The notes beneath the pieces are model-generated. The model was given only the letters and a program-made list of their open reading frames with translations. It made no database searches and had not been told where the DNA came from. A program made the translations under genes and the position numbers. A DNA stretch of 64,000 nt from Oxalobacteraceae bacterium (GTDB lineage: Bacteria; Pseudomonadota; Gammaproteobacteria; Burkholderiales; Burkholderiaceae_D): assembly GCA_010024875.1 (NCBI GenBank), contig RGFZ01000001.1, positions 62,001-126,000 on the forward strand. The letters are read 5' to 3'. Below, piece after piece: positions 29,644 through 37,186 of this stretch. Position 1 is the stretch's first letter, and each line of letters starts with the position of its first letter.

Positions 29644-30633
29644 ATGGATTCTCTTCCCGAACATTCATTCGCTGATCTCGAGCCCGGCATCGTGCTGGAC
29701 GCACTGGACATGCTGGGTCTGTACAGTGATGGCCGGCTGCTGGCGCTTAACAGCTATGAAAACCGCGTGTACCAGGTCGGTATGGAGCAGGGGCCGCCGC
29801 TGATCGTCAAATTTTATCGGCCAAGGCGCTGGAGGGATGAGGCGATCTTGGAAGAACACAGCTTCGCGCTTGAGCTGGAGAGCGAGGAAATCCCCGTTGT
29901 GCCACCGCTCGTATTCGACGGGCGTACCCTTCATCAGTACCAAGGGTATCGCTTTGCGGTGTTCAGGCGACAAGGCGGAAGGACGCCGGAGCTGGATCAG
30001 CCCGGCGTGCTCGAATGGATAGGCCGTTTCATGGGCCGCATTCATGCCGTGGGCGCGCGTGCTGCGTTTACCGCGCGGGGCACACTGAACATCAACAGCT
30101 ATGGAATTCAACCGCGCGAATGGCTGCTTGCTCACGGTGCCATTCCCAATGAATTATGCGAGAGCTGGGCCAGCATCAGCGCGCAGGCACTGGAAGGCGT
30201 TGAACATTGTTACGGGCGCGCAGGATCGCCGCAGCTGATTCGTTTGCATGGCGATTGCCATATCGGCAATCTACTGTGGACTGACGATGGGCCCCACTTT
30301 GTCGATCTGGATGACAGTCGGATGGGGCCGGCGATTCAGGACGTGTGGATGCTGCTTTCGGGCGAGCGCGAGGTCATGAGCCGGCAGCTGGCGGATTTGC
30401 TGGCCGGTTATGAGGACTTCTTCGAATTTGATCCTCGCGAACTCTATTTGCTGGAGGCGCTGCGTACGCTGCGCCTCTTGCATTACTCGGCCTGGCTGGC
30501 AATGCGCAGAGATGATCCGGCTTTCAGGCAAGCGTTTCCCTGGTTTGGTTCAGTGCGTTATTGGCAAGACCGGATACTTGAGTTGCGAGAGCAGGTGGCG
30601 CTGATGTCTGAACCGCCTCTCTGGCCGGTTTGA
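29644..30633 (+). CDS. srkA: Stress response serine/threonine kinase SrkA (YihE-like)
   Basis: Aminoglycoside-phosphotransferase-fold kinase of the RdoA/YihE/SrkA family, linked in E. coli to survival under envelope stress. From MDSLPEHSF (29644) it has 329 residues. Visible are NSYENRVYQVG (nucleotide loop), the catalytic LHGDCHIGNLLW with His202 and Asp204, and FVDLDDSRMGP as the metal-binding block. Its stop codon lies inside the FNR-type box that precedes the next gene, usp. Confidence 0.9.
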   Translation: MDSLPEHSFADLEPGIVLDALDMLGLYSDGRLLALNSYENRVYQVGMEQGPPLIVKFYRPRRWRDEAILEEHSFALELESEEIPVVPPLVFDGRTLHQYQGYRFAVFRRQGGRTPELDQPGVLEWIGRFMGRIHAVGARAAFTARGTLNINSYGIQPREWLLAHGAIPNELCESWASISAQALEGVEHCYGRAGSPQLIRLHGDCHIGNLLWTDDGPHFVDLDDSRMGPAIQDVWMLLSGEREVMSRQLADLLAGYEDFFEFDPRELYLLEALRTLRLLHYSAWLAMRRDDPAFRQAFPWFGSVRYWQDRILELREQVALMSEPPLWPV

Positions 30634-30671
30634 CGGAGGTCAATTTTTTTGTACGCTCCGCTTGCTATAGT
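30630..30671 (+). promoter_or_regulatory. FNR-type box and -10 upstream of usp
   Basis: TTGACGGAGGTCAA (30630-30643) is a TTGAC-N4-GTCAA palindrome. A TATAGT hexamer (30666-30671) begins exactly 22 nt after it, predicting a start near 30678 with the box centred at -41.5, the class II FNR activator position. The usp ATG follows at 30715. The box overlaps the srkA stop codon. Confidence 0.8.
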
Positions 30672-30714
30672 CGGATGCAGCGTAGCTGACACTTCATTCA
30701 CTCACGGAGCGCTT

Positions 30715-31152
30715 ATGTTCAAAAAAATTCTTGTGCCTACCGATGGTTCGCCAGTCTCCGAGAAATCCGCCCGCGCCGCGATCGATTTCGCCGCCGCCAC
30801 GGGTGCGAGTGTGGTCGCTCTGTCGGTAGCGCAGCTCTATCCTTATATGCTGATGCCTGAGGCAGGAGCGATGGTGGACTTGTCGGCGTATGAAGAGGCG
30901 CAGGATCAGACGGCAAAAAAACACGTGGATACTGTCAAGAAGATGGCGGCTGACGCGAAAGTGGCTTGCGAGACAATTGCCACGCGAGGCGTACATCCGT
31001 ATGAAGAGATACTCGCTACTGCCAGCGACAAGCATTGCGATGTGATCTGGATCGCCTCGCACGGCCGTCGCGGGCTAGACAAGCTGCTGCTGGGCAGCGA
31101 GACCCAGCGCGTATTGGCGCACACGACGATACCGATCATCGTTTATCGCTGA
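30715..31152 (+). CDS. Universal stress protein
   Basis: Single-domain UspA-superfamily protein, 145 residues from MFKKILVPTDGSP. The C-terminal ATP-type loop SHGRRGLDKLLLGSE is present, so it probably binds ATP. The open frame goes back to 30649, but the chosen ATG gives the normal Usp start. The upstream FNR-type box indicates induction at low oxygen, as seen for Usp proteins in other bacteria. It converges on a two-domain Usp gene 11 nt away. Confidence 0.92.
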   Translation: MFKKILVPTDGSPVSEKSARAAIDFAAATGASVVALSVAQLYPYMLMPEAGAMVDLSAYEEAQDQTAKKHVDTVKKMAADAKVACETIATRGVHPYEEILATASDKHCDVIWIASHGRRGLDKLLLGSETQRVLAHTTIPIIVYR

Positions 31153-31163
31153 GACGATTACGC

Positions 31164-32003
31164 TCAGTGTGCCATTAGCACGGGCACGGTCATCGAATCG
31201 AGTATCTGTCGCGTCGCGCCACCGAGCAGTAATTCCCTGAATCGGGTGTGGCCGTAGGCGCCCATCACCAAAAGATCGGCCCCTTCGTCTGCGCAGAGTG
31301 ACAGTAGTGCCTCACCAGCCTCGATGGTTGTTTCGCGCACCATGAGATCGACTGACACGCCCTGGCGCGATAAATACAAAGCCATGTCGGCACCCGGTTG
31401 CTCTCCATGGACATCGGGGCGCTCGGCCGGATTGAACACCACAAGACTGACTTTACCCGCGCGTTTGAGCAGAGGCAGCGCACCCGAGATCGCGCGCGTA
31501 GCGGTCATGCCGCCATCCCAGGCGACGATCGCATGCGAGGGCAGCGCGTTGAATCGATAAATGCTGGGCAAGACCAGCACCGGTCTCACGCAATTCATCA
31601 AGACCGATTCCGGAAAGCTGGGCAACAATCCTGGCACGCCTGCAGAGGAATCGAATTGTCCGATCAAGACGAGATCCACGTAGCGCGCCTGCAGGCTGAT
31701 GCCGCCGACCGCGTCGTCGTCGAGCAGACGGGACTCTGTGGACAATCCCGGATGTCTTTTCATTGCGCTCTTGAATAGGTCGAGACTCTTGTCCGCATAC
31801 TGGCGCAGTGCCCGCACATGATGGTCGAAAGCAGGATCATGGTGCTTGAATACACCCGCCTCGAAGACGACTCTGGAGATGCCGGTCATTGCCGTACCGA
31901 TCAGATGAGCCTGTTCCGTATCGGCCAGTGCTGCCGCTAGGTTGATCCGCTCGCTGGACTGCACCGATTGATCGATCTGCGCCAACAGGGTTTTGTATGA
32001 CAT
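31164..32003 (-). CDS. Universal stress protein, two-domain
   Basis: UspA-superfamily protein of 279 residues from MSYKTLLAQIDQS (32003); it holds two Usp-like halves. The N-terminal half (residues about 1-145) has a degenerate nucleotide site, while the C-terminal half keeps GAYGHTRFRELLLGGATRQ. It shares an upstream region with the divergent pat gene; that region contains a perfect FNR-type palindrome at 32138-32151. Oxygen-dependent expression is inferred from this. Confidence 0.88.
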   Translation of the reverse strand: MSYKTLLAQIDQSVQSSERINLAAALADTEQAHLIGTAMTGISRVVFEAGVFKHHDPAFDHHVRALRQYADKSLDLFKSAMKRHPGLSTESRLLDDDAVGGISLQARYVDLVLIGQFDSSAGVPGLLPSFPESVLMNCVRPVLVLPSIYRFNALPSHAIVAWDGGMTATRAISGALPLLKRAGKVSLVVFNPAERPDVHGEQPGADMALYLSRQGVSVDLMVRETTIEAGEALLSLCADEGADLLVMGAYGHTRFRELLLGGATRQILDSMTVPVLMAH

Positions 32004-32137
32004 GCCTATCCTCATGTTGTTCTGAATGATGCTTGCCGGCGACGCTTTGCGGCGAGCATAGATTAAGCCGAGCTCACGCCATCGTCCATAGCGTCCAAAC
32101 AAACTGAGCCATCCGGAGCTTTTTGTTTTTATAAAAT

Positions 32138-32151
32138 TTGACTTAAGTCAA
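32138..32151. promoter_or_regulatory. Perfect FNR-type palindrome between usp and pat
   Basis: TTGACTTAAGTCAA is a fully symmetric 14-mer in the divergent region of the two-domain usp (minus) and the pat-like gene (plus). Unlike the other three boxes, I find no -10-like hexamer 22 nt away on either side, so which gene it controls, and whether it activates or represses, is open. Confidence 0.72.
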
Positions 32152-32211
32152 TCCGCTCGGGCAGCCAGGACTGCGATCCTCTCAGCCAGACCACTGCGGG
32201 ACGCGCTGCCG

Positions 32212-34917
32212 ATGAGCACTCGGAATCTCCATTACTTATTTGCGCCGAAGTCTGTTGCGCTGATCGGCGCGAGTGACCGGCCGCATAGCGTCGGTGCCAC
32301 CGTGCTGTCCAACTTGCTCGCCGGGCGCGCTGGCAGCGACCAGGCTTTTACGGTAATGGCCGTCAATCCTCGCTATGCGGAGCTGCACGGTGTAACCGTT
32401 TATCCGGATATCGCCAGCCTGCCAGCGGTGCCCGAACTGGCAGTAATAGCGACACCACCACAAGCGGTGCCCGGGTTGATATCGCAGCTGGCCGCCAAGG
32501 GCACCCGCGCGGCGGTAGTTCTGTCAGCTGGCATGGAGGCTGACCATGGCGATGGGCGCAATCACCGGCAGGCCATGCTGGATGCTGCACGCCCCTATGT
32601 GCTTCGCATACTGGGACCCAACTGCGTGGGCATCATTTCACCTTGCAGTCATCTCAACGCGAGTTTTGCGCACACCGATGCCTTGCCTGGCAAGATTGCT
32701 TTCGTGTCACAGTCCGGCGCATTGCTGACGGCGATGCTGGATTGGGCACGTTCACGCGGTATTGGCTTTTCTCATTGCGTCTCGCTGGGCGATGTTGCGG
32801 ATGTAGATTTTGGTGATGTGCTCGACTACCTGGCGAGGGATGCCGAGACGCAAGCGATACTCCTCTACGTAGAGGAGATTCGCAGCGCGCGCAAGTTCAT
32901 GTCTGCGGCGCGTTCGGCAGCGCGCAGTAAGCCGGTGCTGGTGGTCAAAGTTGGAAGAGTGCCTGAAGGCGCACGTGCTGCAGCGTCGCACACGGGTGCA
33001 ATGGCGGGTGTCGATGCAGTGTACGACGCGGCCTTTCGTCGCGCCGGCATGTTGCGCGTGATGACGACCGAGGCCTTGTTCGATGCGGTAGAGACGCTGG
33101 CCCGCGCTCGGCCTTTGCGCGGCGAAGAGCTGCTGATACTCACCAATGGCGGCGGACCGGGCGTGATGGCGACGGATGCTCTGGTGACTGCAGGCGGAAA
33201 GTTGGCATCGCTGTCTCTCGATACGCGACAAGCGCTTGATCGGGTGTTGCCGGAAAATTGGTCGCATGGCAATCCAGTCGATATCATCGGCGATGCGCCA
33301 GCCGAGCGTTACCGACAGGCGCTGTCTGTCCTGCTGGAGAAACAGCCAGAGAATCCTCTGCTATTCCTTCATTCACCCACTGCGATCGTTCCGAGCTCGG
33401 ATATCGCGCGGGCGATCACACCGCTGGCGCGCAAGTCGCACCAGCTGATCCTTGGGTGCTGGATGGGGGATGCTGCCGTTGCGGAGGCGAGGCAATTGTT
33501 TTCGCAATCTGACATTCCGCAGTTCAGTACGCCGGAGAGAGCAGTGCAGGCTTTCTTACAAGTGGTCGAATATCGCCGCAATCAGCATCTGCTGATGCAA
33601 GTGCCGTCAGCTGATCAGCTGAGCGAGTCGATGGATCTCGAGGTAGCGCGTGCACTGATTACTAGTGTGCTGTCAGAAGGGCGGACGATGCTGAGCGAGC
33701 CTGAGGCCAAAGCATTGATGACTGCTTGCCGAATACCGGTGGTCGAGACGCGCGTGGCGGTAACGCCGGGCGACGCGAGGCGGCTGGCGGACGAGATCGG
33801 CTATCCCGTGGCGGTGAAGATCCTGTCGCCCGACATTAGCCACAAGACCGAGGTCGGCGGCGTCATGCTGGATCTGAATGATGGTGACGCGGTCGAGGCC
33901 GCGGCCGTCGCCATGCAGCAGCGCCTGCAAACCTTACGACCTCTTGCTGGGCTGACAGGTTTTTCGGTGCAGGCCATGGTGAGGCGGCCGGATGCCGAGG
34001 AGCTGATCGTGGGCATTAGTTCCGATCCCGTGTTTGGTCCGGTCGTACTGTTCGGGCAGGGCGGTATCGCGGTCGAGGTGATGAGAGATCATGCGCTGGC
34101 GCTGCCACCATTGAACACTGTGCTCGCGCAAGATCTGATTTCCCGCACTCGCGTGTCCGCACTATTGCACGGTTACCGTGATCGTCCGCCCGTGGACACC
34201 GAGGCGCTGCATCATCTGCTGATCCAGGTCGGTCAGGTGGCGGTCCACTTACCTGAAGTGATCGAGATGGATCTGAATCCTGTGCTCGCTGATGCGCGTG
34301 GAGTGATCGCGCTAGACGCGCGTGTGCGGGTGTCGCCGGTCAGCACCCGCAATGCGGATGACCGACTTGCGATACGGCCTTATCCGCAAGAGCTTGAGCA
34401 ATGGCTGCAATGGCGCGGCAAGCCTTTGCTGCTGCGCCCGATTCGGCCAGAGGATGGCGAGGAGCATCAACGGTTTTTCCAGTCGCTTGACCCGATCGAT
34501 GTGCGATTCCGGATGTTCATGCAGATGCACGAGCTACAGCCTTCACAGGTGGCACGAATGACACAGATCGATTATGACCGTGAAATGGCTTTCATCGCAG
34601 TGAGAAAACGAGATGATGCGCAGGATGAAACGGTGGGTGTGGTCCGAGCAGTCGCTGACCCAGATAATCAGGATGCCGAGTTCGCGATCATCATTCGCTC
34701 GGATCTCAAGGGTCAGGGCCTCGGGCACCTACTGATGCATAAGCTGATCGAATACTTCCGGCGACGTGGTACCCGGCATATTGTTGGCGAGACGCTGCCA
34801 GACAATTTGGCACTGCTCGATCTAGTACGAAGTTTTGGTTTTGAGACGCACCTTGAACCCACTCAGAAAACCGTCGAATTGCGTTTGAATTTGCAAAGTG
34901 CGACCCAAGAGGATTGA
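32212..34917 (+). CDS. Acetate-CoA ligase-like protein with GNAT domain (Pat/PatZ type)
   Basis: Protein of 901 residues with the Pat layout: CoA-binding domain at about 1-130 (SVALIGASDRPHSVGA), succinyl-CoA-ligase-like domain at about 140-450, ATP-grasp at about 470-700 (GYPVAVKILSPDISHKTEVG), then a GNAT acetyltransferase at about 735-890 with the acetyl-CoA loop KGQGLGHLLM. Related Pat/PatZ proteins acetylate lysines of acetyl-CoA synthetase and other enzymes. An active NDP-forming ligase cannot be excluded, since the phosphohistidine segment was not checked. The FNR-type box upstream would tie acetylation to oxygen supply. Confidence 0.85.
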   Translation: MSTRNLHYLFAPKSVALIGASDRPHSVGATVLSNLLAGRAGSDQAFTVMAVNPRYAELHGVTVYPDIASLPAVPELAVIATPPQAVPGLISQLAAKGTRAAVVLSAGMEADHGDGRNHRQAMLDAARPYVLRILGPNCVGIISPCSHLNASFAHTDALPGKIAFVSQSGALLTAMLDWARSRGIGFSHCVSLGDVADVDFGDVLDYLARDAETQAILLYVEEIRSARKFMSAARSAARSKPVLVVKVGRVPEGARAAASHTGAMAGVDAVYDAAFRRAGMLRVMTTEALFDAVETLARARPLRGEELLILTNGGGPGVMATDALVTAGGKLASLSLDTRQALDRVLPENWSHGNPVDIIGDAPAERYRQALSVLLEKQPENPLLFLHSPTAIVPSSDIARAITPLARKSHQLILGCWMGDAAVAEARQLFSQSDIPQFSTPERAVQAFLQVVEYRRNQHLLMQVPSADQLSESMDLEVARALITSVLSEGRTMLSEPEAKALMTACRIPVVETRVAVTPGDARRLADEIGYPVAVKILSPDISHKTEVGGVMLDLNDGDAVEAAAVAMQQRLQTLRPLAGLTGFSVQAMVRRPDAEELIVGISSDPVFGPVVLFGQGGIAVEVMRDHALALPPLNTVLAQDLISRTRVSALLHGYRDRPPVDTEALHHLLIQVGQVAVHLPEVIEMDLNPVLADARGVIALDARVRVSPVSTRNADDRLAIRPYPQELEQWLQWRGKPLLLRPIRPEDGEEHQRFFQSLDPIDVRFRMFMQMHELQPSQVARMTQIDYDREMAFIAVRKRDDAQDETVGVVRAVADPDNQDAEFAIIIRSDLKGQGLGHLLMHKLIEYFRRRGTRHIVGETLPDNLALLDLVRSFGFETHLEPTQKTVELRLNLQSATQED

Positions 34918-34987
34918 GGAGCCGAGCCATCAGATCAGCCGCTCTCGGACAGCTGATAACGACTCCGTAGCGGTGAGGCTGACAGTT

Positions 34988-35029
34988 TTGACCTAAGTCA
35001 AGGTAATTGACGAATCGCATCTCTAGACT
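34988..35029 (+). promoter_or_regulatory. FNR-type box and -10 upstream of hemN
   Basis: TTGACCTAAGTCAA (34988-35001) is followed after exactly 22 nt by TAGACT (35024-35029), which fits a -10. The predicted start is near 35036, with the box centred at -41.5. hemN is an established FNR/Anr target in several proteobacteria. Confidence 0.82.
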
Positions 35030-35089
35030 GCGCCTCAACCTGAGATCCCCGCGTCCTGCTGGTGCTCTAGAGGTATGGAGCAACAAAAG

Positions 35090-36390
35090 ATGACCGTTTC
35101 GACAACAGCCCTGCCGCAGATGCATCACGTCGAATTTGACGCTGGGCTGATTAGCCGGCTCAGCCAGTCAGGCCCCCGGTACACCTCGTATCCGACGGCA
35201 GATCGTTTTTCGGAAAGCTTCAGCTACCGAGATTACCTGCATGCCATCGCGCATGCGCGCGCGCGCGGAGGCCGGCACCCACTATCGCTGTATCTGCATA
35301 TTCCATTCTGCGACACGGTTTGCTATTACTGCGGTTGTAACAAGATCGTGACCAAGAAGCGTGAGAAGGTGGTGACGTATCTGGGCTATCTGAAACGTGA
35401 AATCGAAATGCAAGGCAAGCTGTTTGTCGGTCTCAATCATGTCGAGCAGCTGCACTTTGGCGGTGGCACACCGACCTATCTGTCTGATGAGCAGATGGTT
35501 GACCTGATGAACCACATCCGCCGCTGGTTCCAGCTAACCGATGATGACAAAGGTGAGTATTCGATTGAGGTTGATCCGCGCAGCGTGTCTGCCGAGCGCA
35601 TCCACCGGCTGCGCAAGCAGGGTTTTAACCGCATCAGTTTGGGTGTGCAGGATGTTGACCCGGAAGTGCAAAGGGCTGTCAACCGCATCCAGCCGGAGGA
35701 CATGACGCTGGAGGTAATACGCGCGGCGCGCGAGGCTAAGTTCCGCTCGATCAGCATCGATCTGATCTACGGTCTGCCAAAGCAGAATCTACAGACGATG
35801 GCGCAGACCTTGTCCAAGGTGATCGCGGCCAATCCAGATCGCATCGCGGTGTATCACTACGCGCATCTGCCGCACCTGTTCAAGCCACAGCGTCGAATTC
35901 ATGAGGCGGATCTACCCAGCTCGGATGCCAAGCTCGACATGCTGGCCCTGTGCATCAAGCGTCTGAACGAGGCGGGCTATGTTTATATCGGCATGGATCA
36001 TTTTGCCAAGCCCGACGACGAGCTGGCTGTCGCGCAGCGGCAGGGGAGGCTGCACCGGAACTTCCAAGGCTATTCGACCGTGGTTACAGGCTGACGATGG
36101 ATGATGTGTTGCGCCGCTTCATCATCCAGATGCTGATGTGTAATTTCGAGCTGTCGATACCCTCGCTCGAACAAGCCTACCCGATTACCTTCAGTGCCTA
36201 TTTTGATACTGAGCTGGGGCAGCTGCACGAGCTGGCCGAGCTGGGGCTGCTGACTATGACTGATGAATGGATCAGCGTGACGCTCAAGGGTCGGCTGCTG
36301 ATTCGCAATGTCTGCATGGTCTTTGATCGGCACCTGCAGCATGCACGGCGTTTACAATCAGAGCCGGTCCGTTATTCTCGTGCTGTCTGA
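35090..36390 (+). pseudogene. hemN: Oxygen-independent coproporphyrinogen III oxidase, internally deleted and frameshifted
   Basis: Radical-SAM enzyme that makes protoporphyrinogen IX without oxygen. The first part, from MTVSTTALPQ, has the cluster motif CDTVCYYCGC and FGGGTPTYL, and runs normally to FQGYST. There the frame ends after a few residues (stop at 36092), while the neighbouring frame carries the family's C-terminal domain from RGYRLTMDDVLRRFIIQ to the end. About 43 conserved residues between these points are missing, and the deletion must be 3n+1 nt, about 130. The bases TTCGACC at the junction would fit both flanks, suggesting recombination or collapse between short repeats. An ATG at 35075 is possible, but GGAG favours 35090. 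Confidence 0.88.
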
Positions 36391-36415
36391 TCCTTACTGC
36401 TCCTTCTGACCCCTC

Positions 36416-37174
36416 GTGAATTCCATTGCGCTACTGCCGATTTTTCTGGTCGGCCTGCTGGGTGGCGTGCACTGCGTCGGCATGTGCGGCGGTATTGTCG
36501 GTGCATTTTCCATCGCCGCGCCTCGTCGTCCTTTTCCTGTTCCGGTGCTGACGCAGCAGTCCTGGTTCAGCGAAACCGCGACAGGTGGTCTGCGCGTACT
36601 CGCCTTCAACGCGGGCCGGATAGGGAGCTATCTGATCGCTGGTGCGCTTGCAGGTGTGTTGGGCAATATCCCGGCGATGATGAACATCGCCATTCTGCAG
36701 CGTGGCGCTTACTGGCTGGCTAATCTGATGCTGGTCGCGCTGGGTCTGACGTTGATGAATACCTGGCAGGGACTGTCGCGCGTTGAGTCCCTTGGACAAT
36801 TGGCATGGCGGCGACTACAGCCACTCATCCGGCGCTGTCTTCCCGTTGAGACTACGTGGCAGGCCCTGGCGCTTGGCGGACTCTGGGGTTGGGTGCCTTG
36901 CGGCATGGTGTACAGCGTGCTGATGACGGCAATGCTGACCGGGTCGGCGCTGCAGGGAGCCAGCGTGATGCTGGCTTTCGGAGTCGGCACTCTGCCACTG
37001 CTGTTCTCCATGGGCATGCTGGGCAGCCGTTTGCAGGCTAGTCTGCAAAAGCCAGTGATTAAAACGATAGCGGGATTGCTGGTGCTGGGTTTCGGACTGC
37101 TGGGACTCCATCGCGCTGCGACAGGTGTTTCGCATGGCTGGCTAGATGCCTTCTGCATTACACCGCCGCTTTGA
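36416..37174 (+). CDS. Sulfite exporter TauE/SafE-like membrane protein
   Basis: Polytopic membrane protein, 252 residues from a GTG start, with about six hydrophobic segments. The first contains GVHCVGMCGG, a Cys/Met-bearing motif typical of the TauE/SafE-like (UreH-type) proteins encoded beside cbb3 oxidase genes. A second conserved segment reads GGLWGWVPCGMVYS. It sits between hemN and ccoI, and ccoI follows after 12 nt. Position and Cys/Met residues suggest a role in copper supply to the oxidase, but this is inference; sulfite export is only the family label. Confidence 0.8.
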   Translation: MNSIALLPIFLVGLLGGVHCVGMCGGIVGAFSIAAPRRPFPVPVLTQQSWFSETATGGLRVLAFNAGRIGSYLIAGALAGVLGNIPAMMNIAILQRGAYWLANLMLVALGLTLMNTWQGLSRVESLGQLAWRRLQPLIRRCLPVETTWQALALGGLWGWVPCGMVYSVLMTAMLTGSALQGASVMLAFGVGTLPLLFSMGMLGSRLQASLQKPVIKTIAGLLVLGFGLLGLHRAATGVSHGWLDAFCITPPL

Positions 37175-37186
37175 TTTTTTTCAATC

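Noticed and set aside
37171-37184. TTGATTTTTTTCAA just before ccoI as an FNR box
   Set aside because: The right half is imperfect and the site abuts the ccoI ATG, leaving no room for a promoter.
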